From Acidobacteriota bacterium (lineage in GTDB: Bacteria > Actinomycetota > Actinomycetes > Actinomycetales > Microbacteriaceae), in the NCBI GenBank assembly GCA_019351995.1, contig JABBOD010000001.1, positions 125,655 to 189,654 on the forward strand: DNA of 64,000 nucleotides, given 5' to 3'. Below are positions 18,252 through 26,986 of this stretch, in pieces. Positions within the stretch are counted from its first letter, which is position 1, and each line of letters opens with the position of its first letter. The notes under the pieces were generated by a model. That model worked only from the letters and a program-made list of their open reading frames with translations, was not told the DNA's origin and made no database searches. Both the position numbers and the translations under genes were made by a program.

Positions 18252-18269
18252 GTCCCCCTTGTTGGGGAC
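18252..18269. promoter_or_regulatory. GTCCCC-N6-GGGGAC palindrome, copy 2
   Basis: Same palindrome as at 14996, again with TAG a few bases to the left and AAG to the right. It lies 26 nt past the pepO stop and about 160 nt upstream of the surface-protein start, on the side from which that gene is transcribed. Confidence 0.45.
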
Positions 18270-18294
18270 AAGGGGCACAGGCGATTGCCCCGAA

Positions 18295-20277
18295 CTACCA
18301 GATGCGCACGCGCTCCGCGGGGTCAAGCCACAGCGCGTCGGAATCACTCAGCCCGAAGGCGTCCGCGAACTCGTCGATGTTGCGCACGATCTGGTTGCAC
18401 CGGAACTCGTTGGGTGAGTGCGGGTCGATCGAGAGCAGACGCAGCGCCTCCTCATCGCGCAGCTTGATCTGCCACGCCTGCGCCCAACTGAGGAAGAAGC
18501 GCTCGGCACCCGTCATCCCGTCGATGACGGGCGGAATGCCCCCCTCCAGCGACAGAAGATAGGCCTTCCAGGCGATCGCCAGGCCGCCGAGGTCACCGAT
18601 GTTCTCGCCGATCGTGAGGGCGCCGTTGACGTGGTGGCCTGGCAGCGCCTGCGGCTCGAGTGCGTCGTACTGCGCGATGAGTGCGGCGGTGCGCGCCTCG
18701 AAGGCGGCGCGGTCCGCATCGGTCCACCAGTTGGTCAGCCTGCCGTCTCCGTCGTACTGCGAGCCCTGGTCGTCGAAGCCGTGGCCGATCTCGTGGCCGA
18801 TCACGGCACCGATCGCGCCGAAGTTGGCCGCCGCATCCCGGTGCTCGTCAAAGAACGGATACTGCAAGATCGCCGCCGGGAACACGATCTCGTTGAACCC
18901 GGGGTTGTAATACGCGTTGATCGTCTGCGGCAACATGAACCACTCGTTGCGGTCGATCGGCTTGCCGATCTTGCCGAGCTCCCGCTGGAACTCGAACTCG
19001 GTCGTCGCTCGCACGTTCGCGAGCAGGTCGTCCGGCACGATCACGAGGCTCGAGTAGTCGCGCCACTCGGCCGGATAGCCGATCTTGGGCGTGAACTTCG
19101 AGAGCTTCTCGAGCGCGCGCGCCCGGGTCTCCTCGGTCATCCACTCGAGGTTCTGGATGCTGCCACGGTACGCGTCGATCAGGTGGCCCACCAGGGCATC
19201 CATCTCCGTCTTCGCGGTGGGACTGAAGTGCCGCTCGACATAGATGCGACCGACGGCCTCCCCCATCGAGCCCTCGACGACCGAGACGGCGCGCTTCCAC
19301 CGGGCGCGCAGCTCGGGGGTGCCGGTCAGTGTCCTGCCGTAGAACTCGAAGTTGGCCTCGACGATCGCCTTCGTCAGGTAGGGGGCGCTCGAGCGGATGA
19401 GCTGCCAGCGCAGCCAATCCGTCCAGCTGTCGAGGCGGTCGGCCGTCAGCAGCGTGCCGAGGCCTTCGACGAAGCTGGGCTCGCGCACGACGACCTCGGC
19501 GAATGCGTCGTCGGGTGCGTCGAGAGCTGTGAGCCAGCCGGCGAGCGGCGCCTGTCCCGCCAGCGTCTCGACCTCGGCCCACGGCATCAGGTTGTATGTC
19601 GCCTGGCTGTCACGGGTGCGCACGTTGTCCCAGTGCTGCGCGGCGATCTCGGTCTCCAGCGCGAACACCCGTGCTGCACGGTCGGCTGCGGCATCCAGGC
19701 CGACGAGAGCGAACATCTTCTCGAGGAACGCCCGGTATGAGATGCGGATGTCGGCGAACTTCTCCTCGCGGAAGTACGACTCGTCTGGCAGGCCGACGCC
19801 GCCCTGCTCGAGGAAGACGAGATACCGCTCCGGGTCTCCGGGGTCGTTGTCGACGAACGCCTGCAGAAAGCCGCTGGTTCCGAGCCGCTCGACACGGCCG
19901 AGTTCGCCGACGAACGCCGGAATGGTGTCCACGGCGTCGACCGCCGCGAGGTCAGCCGCGAGTGCCGTCAGCCCGAGCTGTTCGATGCGCTCCTCGTCGA
20001 GGAAGCTGGCATAGAGGTCGCCGACCTTGCGCGCCTCGGTGCCGGGTTCGGCCGTCTGCGATTCCTCGATGATGGCGCGGACGGCGCGCTCCGCCTCTTC
20101 GGCGAGCACCGAGAACGAGCCGTAGCGAGCTTTGTCGCTGGGAATCTCGGTGCGGGCGATCCACCTGCCGTTGACATGACGGAAGAGGTCGTCCTGCGGC
20201 CGGATCGACGGATCGAGTTCCTCGGTGGCGATCCCGGAGCTCACGGGCTGGTCGGGCGTTTGCGGCGCGGACGTCAT
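18295..20277 (-). CDS. pepO: M13-family metallopeptidase (PepO, neprilysin-like)
   Basis: 660 residues, normal for bacterial PepO. The zinc site HEIGH sits in GAVIGHEIGHGFDDQGSQYDGDG, and the third ligand and partner residues are in ENIGDLGG. NAYYNPGFNEIVFPAAILQ before the zinc motif and FRCNQIVRNIDEFADAF near the C-terminus are family marks. No signal peptide or membrane anchor is present, so a cytoplasmic peptidase acting on short peptides is likely. The ATG at 20277 has a TAGGCT -10 element 6 nt upstream. Confidence 0.93.
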   Translation of the reverse strand: MTSAPQTPDQPVSSGIATEELDPSIRPQDDLFRHVNGRWIARTEIPSDKARYGSFSVLAEEAERAVRAIIEESQTAEPGTEARKVGDLYASFLDEERIEQLGLTALAADLAAVDAVDTIPAFVGELGRVERLGTSGFLQAFVDNDPGDPERYLVFLEQGGVGLPDESYFREEKFADIRISYRAFLEKMFALVGLDAAADRAARVFALETEIAAQHWDNVRTRDSQATYNLMPWAEVETLAGQAPLAGWLTALDAPDDAFAEVVVREPSFVEGLGTLLTADRLDSWTDWLRWQLIRSSAPYLTKAIVEANFEFYGRTLTGTPELRARWKRAVSVVEGSMGEAVGRIYVERHFSPTAKTEMDALVGHLIDAYRGSIQNLEWMTEETRARALEKLSKFTPKIGYPAEWRDYSSLVIVPDDLLANVRATTEFEFQRELGKIGKPIDRNEWFMLPQTINAYYNPGFNEIVFPAAILQYPFFDEHRDAAANFGAIGAVIGHEIGHGFDDQGSQYDGDGRLTNWWTDADRAAFEARTAALIAQYDALEPQALPGHHVNGALTIGENIGDLGGLAIAWKAYLLSLEGGIPPVIDGMTGAERFFLSWAQAWQIKLRDEEALRLLSIDPHSPNEFRCNQIVRNIDEFADAFGLSDSDALWLDPAERVRIW

Positions 20278-20283
20278 GGTGGA

Positions 20284-20289
20284 AGCCTA
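20284..20289 (-). promoter_or_regulatory. -10 element of pepO
   Basis: TAGGCT on the minus strand, 6 nt before the pepO ATG and only 7 nt from the start of the divergent epimerase gene. Confidence 0.5.
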
Positions 20290-20296
20290 AGAGACT

Positions 20297-21277
20297 ATGG
20301 CTCAACGCGTCCTGATCATCGGCGGCAACGGCATCATCAGCGGGTCGGTCACCCGTCTGGCCCTCGAGCGCGGCATGGCGGTGACTCTGCTCAACCGCGG
20401 CACCTCGACGACGCGGCACGCGATCGCCGGCGTCGAGTCCCTGATCGGCGACGCGGGGGATGCTGCCTCGTTGCGTGCCGCCGTCGGCGATCGCGAGTTC
20501 GACGTTGTCGCCAACTTCCGCGCCTTCACTCCCGACCAGGTCGCGGCCGACATCGAACTCTTCTCCGGCCGCACCGGGCAGTACGTCTTCATCTCCTCCG
20601 CCTCGGCGTATCAGAAGCCGATCGCGCATCTGCCGATCGTCGAGTCGACGCCGCTGCGCAATCCGTTCTGGGAGTATTCGCGCAACAAGATCGCCTGCGA
20701 GGATCTGCTGGTGAGCGCGTACCGCGCGAGCGGTTTCCCGATGACGATCGTCAGGCCGTCGCACACCTACGACGCGACGCTCGTCCCCCTTGACGGTGGA
20801 TGGACCGCGCTCGACCGACTGCGGAGAGGGGTGCCGATCGTGCTGCACGGCGACGGCACGTCGCTGTGGACCCTGACCAACTCCCGCGACTTCGCCGGCG
20901 CGTTCGTGGGGCTGCTCGGCAATCCCCACGCGATCGGCTCCGCCGTCCAGATCACCTCCGACGAGTCGCTCACCTGGGACGCGATCGCGGAACTGCTGGC
21001 GAACGCCATGGGGGTCGCACCCAGCATCGTGCACGTCGCCAGTGAAACGCTGGCCAGGTACGTTCCCTACGGCGACGGGTTGCTCGGCGACAAGGCGCAC
21101 AGCGTCGTCTTCGACAACTCACGGGTGAAATCGCTTGTCCCGGGATGGCACGCCGTGATCCCCTTCCACGACGGGGCTCGCGAGATCGTCGACTGGTACC
21201 TCGCGGATCCGGCCCGGCAACAGGTGGACGGGGAACTCGATGCCGCGTACGACCGTCTGGTCGAGCGGTTCGGCTGA
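20297..21277 (+). CDS. NAD(P)-dependent epimerase/reductase-like protein (atypical SDR)
   Basis: 326 residues. An N-terminal Rossmann fold is clear from VLIIGGNGIISGSVTRLALERG and the following basic NRG, which suggests NADP. FRAFTPDQVAADIELFSGRTGQYVFISSASAY then KPSAHLP-like residues and YSRNKIACED give the S...Y..K arrangement of extended SDRs (Y in WEYSRNK). The C-terminal half matches sugar-nucleotide or isoflavone-reductase-like SDRs, without a motif that fixes the substrate. Divergent from pepO; 3 nt from the convergent regulator gene. Confidence 0.75.
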   Translation: MAQRVLIIGGNGIISGSVTRLALERGMAVTLLNRGTSTTRHAIAGVESLIGDAGDAASLRAAVGDREFDVVANFRAFTPDQVAADIELFSGRTGQYVFISSASAYQKPIAHLPIVESTPLRNPFWEYSRNKIACEDLLVSAYRASGFPMTIVRPSHTYDATLVPLDGGWTALDRLRRGVPIVLHGDGTSLWTLTNSRDFAGAFVGLLGNPHAIGSAVQITSDESLTWDAIAELLANAMGVAPSIVHVASETLARYVPYGDGLLGDKAHSVVFDNSRVKSLVPGWHAVIPFHDGAREIVDWYLADPARQQVDGELDAAYDRLVERFG

Positions 21278-21280
21278 TCG

Positions 21281-21769
21281 CTACTCGGCGTGCCCGGGCG
21301 CGCCGCGCTCCGCCTCCCACTCCGCGAGGAGCGCCGGCATCCGCCTCTCCAGGAACTCGAAGAAGGCACCGAGCTCGGCGACCCGCGCCTGCGCGACCGG
21401 CCGGTCGCCGAGCCTCTGAGCGGCGTCGGTGATCATCTCGGCCAGGTGCCGGTAGCGGCCGTGGACCTGCAGCGATCCGGTGTACCACGGTGTCTCGCCG
21501 AGGGCGTAGACGTGTTTGCGACTTCCCGGCTGGGTGACGACGCGCACGAAGCGCAGGGCCTGCAGGTAGCGGACCGCGACGGAGATCGCAGCGGGGCTCA
21601 CCCCGAGTTGCTCACTCAGTTCGGCCGCGGTCAGCCGCCCCGATTCGGTGACCGTGATCGCCATGATCACGAAGGCGGGGATCCGCGGGAAACCCTGGCT
21701 CGCGAGATCCGCGCCGACGCGTGCGACGAAGTCGGCGGCAGCTCCATCGGCCGCACCGCCCTGGCTCAC
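21281..21769 (-). CDS. MarR/GbsR-like winged-helix regulator
   Basis: 162 residues. The winged helix is visible as RIPAFVIMAITVTESGRLTAAELSEQLGVSPAAISVAVRYLQALRFVRVV, preceded by an amphipathic helix and followed by a helical C-terminus for dimerisation. This is the arrangement of GbsR/MarR regulators that accompany ABC drug exporters. It starts at a GTG overlapping the permease stop (GTGA), so it is the third gene of the ABC operon. A palindrome at 24275-24290 overlapping the operon promoter is its probable operator. Confidence 0.8.
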   Translation of the reverse strand: MSQGGAADGAAADFVARVGADLASQGFPRIPAFVIMAITVTESGRLTAAELSEQLGVSPAAISVAVRYLQALRFVRVVTQPGSRKHVYALGETPWYTGSLQVHGRYRHLAEMITDAAQRLGDRPVAQARVAELGAFFEFLERRMPALLAEWEAERGAPGHAE

Positions 21770-23364
21770 GAGCTGAGTTCCCGCCGCCGCACCAGCACCA
21801 AGGCCAGCGCGACGAGCGCGGCATCCACCACCAGGAGAACGACCGTCGGACCCCAGTCGGTGAACGGTACCGAGGGCACGTGACTGAAGGGGCTCGTGTC
21901 GAGCACGCCGGTCGGAAGCGTCAGCAGCGGACCGAACAGCCCGATCACGATCGCCGCCGCGAACACCAGCCAGGCGAGCAGGATCGACGCGCGCGGCACG
22001 ATCGCGATCAGCACGGCTGCGGCGGCGACGATGGTGAACGCGGCCGGGAGTTCTGCGAGCGCCTGTTCGACGGCGCGCCAGCTGTCCGATAGACGTCCGG
22101 ATGCCGCCAAGCCCGCGAAAGCCGCAATTCCCGCGAGCACAAGCACCACCGCCACGGCCGCCAGTCCGACGGCGAGCGCCGACCCGAGCCAACGCGCTCG
22201 GCTCACCGCCAGGGCGAGCAGCGGCTCGGCCCGGCCGTCGGTCTCGTCGCCGCGAACCCGAAGGACGGCCTGGATTCCGGCCGCGGCCGCCATCATCCCG
22301 GTCATGAGCATGATCGCCCCGATCAGGAGCCCGACGGTGTCCTGCCTGTTCGGCGCGAACGCCTTCAGCACCTGCGTGATCTGGGGATTGCTGGCGGCAA
22401 CTCCCGCCACGGCGTTCGTCAGTGTGCCGATCAACGCGCCGAGGAGCACACCGCCGACCGCCCACGCGATCAGGGCGCCCCGCGCCAGCCGAGCCGCGAG
22501 TCCGAGCATCGAGCGGAGTCCCACTCCCGCATGCGCCGGACCCGAACGCTCGGGCAGCAGGCTCGCCCCGAGGTCACGGCGGGCGTGCACGGCGAAGGCG
22601 ATCCCGCCGGCGAGCGCGGCGAGCGCGAGGGGGAGCAGCGCGGGTCCAACCCGATTCTCGGTGAAGGCGAAGCTCTGCTGGGCCCAGCCGATCGGCGAGA
22701 GCCACGATGGCCAGGAGGGCGTGAGGGTGAGTTTCTCGAAGTGGGGCGTACCGAGCGCATCGCCGGCACCCCGGAGCGCATACGCGAGCAACACGGCCAC
22801 CACGCCGATCGAGTTGGCTGAGCGGGAGGTCGCGGCCAGCTCCCCGGCCAGCATTCCGACGCCGAGGAAGGCGAGTCCGCAGCTCGTCAACCCCGTGGCA
22901 GCGACGAGAGCGCCGGTGCCGTCGTATCCGGCGACGAGAAAGCCGAGCGCGCTCAACACCCCAAGCACCAGGTTCGCCAGGAGCCCGAGCATCGCTGTCG
23001 CCACGAGCGGGGCGAGCCGCCCGATCGCGCCGGCGGCGAGGAGTTCTCGGCGCCCCTGCTCTTCGTCGGCGCGGCCATGCCGGGTGGCGAAGAAGGTGTT
23101 CATGAGTCCCCCCGCGACGGCGAGGAAGGCAAACACCTGGAACCACAGCAACGATCCCGCGGAATCGCCGTTCGGAATCCCGCGCAACGCAAGCAGCGAC
23201 GGCGTCGCCAGCCCCAGCTGCAGCACCGCCGCGCGCGCGGCAGCACCCGTGAACTCGGACGACACCGCGGCTGCGCTGCCCGCCAGCAGGACGGCGATCG
23301 CGACGATCCAGATCGACAGGACCACGCGATCCCGGCGCAGCTGTTGCCCCAGCACCGCCATCAC
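21766..23364 (-). CDS. ABC exporter membrane protein
   Basis: 532 residues with about twelve hydrophobic segments in two similar halves, separated near residue 260-280 (GPAHAGVGLRSMLGLAARL). The first half has a large loop after SEFTG. FFATRHGRADEEQGRRELL near residue 85-110 and RVRGDETDGRAEPLLALAVSRARW in the second half are internal-repeat counterparts (xxR.dE..GR.ELL). This is the duplicated permease type of polyketide/antibiotic exporters such as TipC-like actinobacterial systems. It overlaps the ATPase gene by four bases. Confidence 0.85.
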   Translation of the reverse strand: MMAVLGQQLRRDRVVLSIWIVAIAVLLAGSAAAVSSEFTGAAARAAVLQLGLATPSLLALRGIPNGDSAGSLLWFQVFAFLAVAGGLMNTFFATRHGRADEEQGRRELLAAGAIGRLAPLVATAMLGLLANLVLGVLSALGFLVAGYDGTGALVAATGLTSCGLAFLGVGMLAGELAATSRSANSIGVVAVLLAYALRGAGDALGTPHFEKLTLTPSWPSWLSPIGWAQQSFAFTENRVGPALLPLALAALAGGIAFAVHARRDLGASLLPERSGPAHAGVGLRSMLGLAARLARGALIAWAVGGVLLGALIGTLTNAVAGVAASNPQITQVLKAFAPNRQDTVGLLIGAIMLMTGMMAAAAGIQAVLRVRGDETDGRAEPLLALAVSRARWLGSALAVGLAAVAVVLVLAGIAAFAGLAASGRLSDSWRAVEQALAELPAAFTIVAAAAVLIAIVPRASILLAWLVFAAAIVIGLFGPLLTLPTGVLDTSPFSHVPSVPFTDWGPTVVLLVVDAALVALALVLVRRRELSS

Positions 23365-24254
23365 GACTCGACCCGATCGCCGTAGTGCCGCAAGAACAGC
23401 TCCTCGAGCGACGGCGGCGCCACCGTCATGGCCGAGACGCCCGCGGCCGTCAGAGCCGTGAGCACGGGGCCGATGGCATCCGTGTCGACGTCGAAGGCGA
23501 GCCGGTCGGCCTCGCGATGGACGTCATGGACCCCCGGCAGCGCGGCGAGTTCCGCGGGCGTCGCGCCCGTGGCGACATGGAAGCTCGTGCGCGTCAGGTG
23601 TCGGAGTTCACTGAGCGAGCCGGATTCGACCGCCTTGCCCGCCCGCACGATGGTGACCTTCTCGCACAGTTGCTCGACCTCGCTCAGGATGTGACTGGAC
23701 AGCAGCACGGTCGCTCCCTCGCCACGCACCCGCTCCACTTCGCGACGAAACACCTCCTCCATCACGGGATCGAGACCGCTGGTCGGCTCATCGAACAGGT
23801 ACAGTTCGGCGCGGCGGGCGAATGCCGCCACCAGGGCGACCTTCTGGCGGTTGCCCTTGGAGTACGCCCGTCCGCGCGTCGTGGGGTCGAGTTCGAAGTC
23901 GCTCAGGAGCCGCGCTCGCAGCCCGGGGTCGGCTCCGCCGCGGAGCGAGGTCAGCAGATCGATGGTCTCGCCGCCGCTGAGGTTCGGCCACAGACTGACG
24001 TCGCCGGGAACGTAGGCCAGCCGTCGGTGGATGGCGACGGCATCCCGCCACGGATCGAGGCCGAGCACCATCGCCGAGCCGCCGCTGGCTCGCAGCAGAC
24101 CGAGCAGCACGCGGATCGTCGTGGATTTGCCCGAGCCGTTGGGACCGAGGAAACCGTGCACTTCTCCCGGCTCCACCGTGAGGTCGAGACCGTCAAGGGC
24201 CCGGACGCGTCCGAAGGTCTTGACGAGCCCGCGGGTGTGGATGGCGATGGTCAC
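23361..24254 (-). CDS. ABC exporter ATP-binding protein
   Basis: 297 residues. Walker A GPNGSGKST, Walker B LYLFDEPTSGLDP and an H-loop in LLSSHILSEVEQ are intact; the signature motif is the degenerate YSKGNRQK usual for DrrA-like ATPases. A C-terminal regulatory extension follows from about 215. First gene of a three-gene minus-strand operon (ATPase, permease, regulator), with four-base overlaps between genes. Starts at GTG 24254 with TAGCCT 7 nt upstream. Drug or metabolite export is likely; the substrate is not evident. Confidence 0.92.
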   Translation of the reverse strand: MTIAIHTRGLVKTFGRVRALDGLDLTVEPGEVHGFLGPNGSGKSTTIRVLLGLLRASGGSAMVLGLDPWRDAVAIHRRLAYVPGDVSLWPNLSGGETIDLLTSLRGGADPGLRARLLSDFELDPTTRGRAYSKGNRQKVALVAAFARRAELYLFDEPTSGLDPVMEEVFRREVERVRGEGATVLLSSHILSEVEQLCEKVTIVRAGKAVESGSLSELRHLTRTSFHVATGATPAELAALPGVHDVHREADRLAFDVDTDAIGPVLTALTAAGVSAMTVAPPSLEELFLRHYGDRVES

Positions 24255-24261
24255 GGGGGTG

Positions 24262-24267
24262 AGGCTA
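24262..24267 (-). promoter_or_regulatory. -10 element of the ABC exporter operon
   Basis: TAGCCT on the minus strand, 7 nt before the GTG of the ATPase gene. Confidence 0.5.
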
Positions 24268-24274
24268 CGCTTTT

Positions 24275-24290
24275 TTCACAACTTTGTGAA
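24275..24290. promoter_or_regulatory. Palindromic operator TTCACAA-CT-TTGTGAA
   Basis: A 16-nt palindrome with 7-bp perfect arms lies where the -35 region of the ABC operon promoter should be. MarR/GbsR-type dimers bind such sites, and the regulator is encoded in the operon, so autorepression is the simplest reading. It is AT-rich in a very GC-rich context. Confidence 0.6.
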
Positions 24291-24332
24291 TGTTGAAGAA
24301 CAACTCGCCGACGGCCGAAAGTCGGCGGACGC

Positions 24333-24338
24333 TAGCGT
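24333..24338 (+). promoter_or_regulatory. -10 element of the MFS gene
   Basis: TAGCGT ends 6 nt before the GTG at 24345. A small hairpin (arms 24306-24312 and 24321-24327) lies just upstream. Confidence 0.45.
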
Positions 24339-24344
24339 TGAACG

Positions 24345-25550
24345 GTGAGCACCTCCGTCCGAACACGCGCCACCGCCTGGCGAAACGCCGTGTTCGCGAT
24401 CTTTGCCCTGAACGGTTTCGGCATTTCGGCCTGGGTCGCGCGCATCCCGAGCGTGCGCGACCGCCTCGAGATCACGACGGCCCAGGTGGGGATCCTCATC
24501 TTCGGGCTCGCGGCCGGCTCCCTCATCGGCCTCATCCTGGCGAGTCATGTCGTGCACTGGCTCGGCGGGCGGCAGTCCATTCGACTCGCGCTGATCGGCG
24601 CCGGGGTGGCGCTGGCGGGTATCGGCTTCGGCACCACCGTGCTCTCCAACTTCGGCGTCGTGCTCGCCGCATTGCTCCTGTACGGGTTCTGCAGCTCGAT
24701 CTGCGACGTGGCCATGAACGTGGAGGGGGCAGCCGTCGAGCGCACGACGGGTCGCACGATCATGCCGCTCTTCCATGCCAGCTGGAGCCTCGGCACGGTC
24801 GCAGGTGCCGGGCTCGGCTCGCTCGCCGCATTCAGCGGGATCGACCCGGTCTGGCACCTCAGCGCCATCGGACTGCTGCTGATCGTCGTCACCCCGATCG
24901 TGGTCCGGTTCATCCCGGATGACGAGCACCTCGCGGCGGACGGCACCCCGACGGTCCCGCTCACCTTCGGTCAACGGATGTCGATCTGGATCGAGCCCCG
25001 CACACTGCTGATCGGGCTGATCGTTCTGGGGATGGCTTTCACCGAGGGGTCGGCCAACGATTGGCTGGCGCTTGCCATGGTCGACGACCGTGGCGTTGAC
25101 AACGGGCAGGCGGCGCTCTTGTTCGGGGTCTTCACCGTCTCGATGACGCTCGGGCGCATCATCGGCGGGCCACTGATCGATCGCGTCGGCCGCGTGAGCG
25201 CGCTGCGGGCTTCGGGGCTGGCTGCCGCCGTCGGTCTGGCGATCGTCATCCTGGTGCCCTCGGTTCCGGTCACGGTGGTCGGCATCGTGCTCTGGGGTAT
25301 CGGAGCATCGCTCGGCTTTCCGATGGGCATGTCGGCCGCGGGCGACGACCAGACCCGAGCCGCCGCTCGCGTGAGCGCGGTCGCCACCATCGGGTATCTG
25401 GCCTTCCTCGGCGGACCCCCGCTGATCGGCTTCGTGGGAGACCGGATCGGCCTGCTCAACGCCCTCTGGATCGTGATGGGGCTGATCCTGCTGGCGATCG
25501 TCGCCGCCCCCGCCGCGCGCGAGCGCAGCGGGAAGTTCTCCCGCGGCTAG
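24345..25550 (+). CDS. MFS transporter (YbjJ/fucose-permease-like)
   Basis: 401 residues with twelve predicted membrane segments. WVARIPSVRDRLEITTAQVGILIFGLAAGSLIGLILAS at the N-terminus, MNVEGAAVERTTGRTIMPLFHASWSLG in TM4-5 and FTEGSANDWLALAMVDDRG after the central loop are typical of YbjJ-like carriers. Substrate unknown. Divergent from the ABC exporter and possibly sharing its regulator, since the palindrome lies between them. Nine nt separate it from nucS. Confidence 0.85.
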   Translation: MSTSVRTRATAWRNAVFAIFALNGFGISAWVARIPSVRDRLEITTAQVGILIFGLAAGSLIGLILASHVVHWLGGRQSIRLALIGAGVALAGIGFGTTVLSNFGVVLAALLLYGFCSSICDVAMNVEGAAVERTTGRTIMPLFHASWSLGTVAGAGLGSLAAFSGIDPVWHLSAIGLLLIVVTPIVVRFIPDDEHLAADGTPTVPLTFGQRMSIWIEPRTLLIGLIVLGMAFTEGSANDWLALAMVDDRGVDNGQAALLFGVFTVSMTLGRIIGGPLIDRVGRVSALRASGLAAAVGLAIVILVPSVPVTVVGIVLWGIGASLGFPMGMSAAGDDQTRAAARVSAVATIGYLAFLGGPPLIGFVGDRIGLLNALWIVMGLILLAIVAAPAARERSGKFSRG

Positions 25551-25553
25551 GCT
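25548..25553 (+). promoter_or_regulatory. -10 element of nucS
   Basis: TAGGCT overlaps the stop codon of the upstream MFS gene and ends 6 nt before the GTG of nucS, so nucS can be transcribed independently. Confidence 0.5.
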
Positions 25554-25559
25554 CGCGAC

Positions 25560-26255
25560 GTGCGTCTCGTCGTTGCCCGGTGTTCCGTTGACTACGCCGG
25601 CCGTCTCAGTGCGCACTTGCCGCTGGCGACCCGGCTTCTGGTCGTCAAGGCAGACGGCAGCGTCCTGGTGCACTCGGATTCACTCAGCTACAAGCCCCTG
25701 AACTGGATGAGCCCGCCCGCCACCCTCGTCGCCGACGAGGTCGACGAGGAGCGCGCTGCGGCCGGGGTCACCCAGCTCTGGCGCGTCACCAATGCGAAGA
25801 CGGCCGACATGCTGGTCATCTCGATCCACGAGGTTCTGCACGACTCGGCACACGATCTCGGCATCGACCCCGGGCTGCAAAAAGACGGTGTCGAGGCCGA
25901 CCTCCAGCGCCTGTTGGCTGAGCAGATCGAGCTTCTCGGCGACGGATACACCCTGGTGCGCCGGGAATACATGACCGCGATCGGCCCGGTCGACATCCTG
26001 GCTCGGGATGCTGCCGGTGCCAGCGTCGCCGTCGAGATCAAGCGGCGCGGCGACATCGACGGGGTCGAGCAGTTGACCAGGTACCTCGAGCTGATGAACC
26101 GCGATCCGCTGCTCGCGCCGGTGAGCGGCGTCTTCGCGGCGCAGGAGATCAAACCGCAGGCGCGCACGCTGGCGACGGATCGCGGCATCCGGTGTCTGCT
26201 GCTCGACTACGACGCGATGCGAGGGCTTGAAACGGGTCACTCGCGCCTGTTCTGA
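25560..26255 (+). CDS. nucS: Mismatch-specific endonuclease NucS (EndoMS)
   Basis: 231 residues. NucS cuts both strands at mismatches and replaces MutS/MutL in most actinobacteria. N-terminal [16 protein letters not shown] and the C-terminal RecB-like nuclease core ([36 protein letters not shown]) carry the Asp-Glu-Lys catalytic set. The last residues, SRLF, match the beta-clamp-binding tail expected for this enzyme. The position and small size agree with the family. Confidence 0.95.
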   Translation: MRLVVARCSVDYAGRLSAHLPLATRLLVVKADGSVLVHSDSLSYKPLNWMSPPATLVADEVDEERAAAGVTQLWRVTNAKTADMLVISIHEVLHDSAHDLGIDPGLQKDGVEADLQRLLAEQIELLGDGYTLVRREYMTAIGPVDILARDAAGASVAVEIKRRGDIDGVEQLTRYLELMNRDPLLAPVSGVFAAQEIKPQARTLATDRGIRCLLLDYDAMRGLETGHSRLF

Positions 26256-26304
26256 ACCACGGGCGAGTCCATTCCCGGTGCGGCAGGGCACTGGCCGGCG
26301 CCCC

Positions 26305-26310
26305 TAGGCT
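26305..26310 (+). promoter_or_regulatory. -10 element of the HAD phosphatase gene
   Basis: TAGGCT ends 7 nt before the ATG at 26318; no ribosome-binding site between. Confidence 0.5.
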
Positions 26311-26317
26311 GGGGACA

Positions 26318-26986
26318 ATGTCGCACCCGTACTCCGCCGTGCTGTTCGACCTCGACGGAACGATCGTCGACTCGGCACCCGGCATCACCGCAACCCTCGC
26401 GTACACCTTCGAGCGCCTCGGACTGCCGGTCCCGACGCCGGCCGCGTTGCTCGCCTGGGTGGGACCACCGATCATGGACTCGTTCCGCGATCTGGCGGGC
26501 CTCGACCTCGCGGACGCGCACCGCGCCCTCGACATCTACCGCGAGAAGTATCTGGCCGGTGGGGCATACGACGCGACCGTGTACCCGGGAGTCGGCGAGG
26601 CGCTGCGGGCGATCCACGCAGCCGGCATCCCGCTCTCCCTCGCGACCTCCAAACCCGAGACACCCGCACGCGCGGTACTCGAGCATTTTCACCTCATCGA
26701 GCCCTTCGACCACCTCACGGGCGCCAGCGATGACGAAGTCCGCAGCGCCAAGAAAGACGTCGTCGAAGAGGCACTGCGCCGCCTCGCCGGGAGCGGAGCC
26801 GACCTCTCGACCCCGGTCTTGGTCGGTGACCGGCACCACGATGTCGAGGGCGCAGCCTCCCATGGCGTCCCGACGATCTTCGTCACGTGGGGCTACGGCT
26901 CTCCCGGCGAAGCAGCCGGGGCCTTCGCCGTCGTCGACACCCCGGAGCAGTTGCTCGGCGTGCTCGGTCTCGTCCAGCGGCGCTAG
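26318..26986 (+). CDS. HAD-family phosphatase, phosphoglycolate-phosphatase-like
   Basis: 222 residues. Motif I is FDLDGTIVDSAPG, motif II is SLATSKPETPAR, the motif III Lys is in RSAKKDVVEEAL and motif IV is VLVGDRHHDVEGA. The alpha-helical cap after motif I (residues about 15-80) places it in the Gph/PGP subgroup. The substrate could be phosphoglycolate or another small phosphoester. Its last four bases overlap the convergent flavoprotein gene. Confidence 0.88.
   Translation: MSHPYSAVLFDLDGTIVDSAPGITATLAYTFERLGLPVPTPAALLAWVGPPIMDSFRDLAGLDLADAHRALDIYREKYLAGGAYDATVYPGVGEALRAIHAAGIPLSLATSKPETPARAVLEHFHLIEPFDHLTGASDDEVRSAKKDVVEEALRRLAGSGADLSTPVLVGDRHHDVEGAASHGVPTIFVTWGYGSPGEAAGAFAVVDTPEQLLGVLGLVQRR

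Noticed and set aside
24276..25673. 465-residue minus-strand frame opposite the MFS and nucS genes
   Set aside because: Composition is Asp/Gly/Arg/Gln-rich without hydrophobic core, and the opposite strand encodes recognisable proteins.
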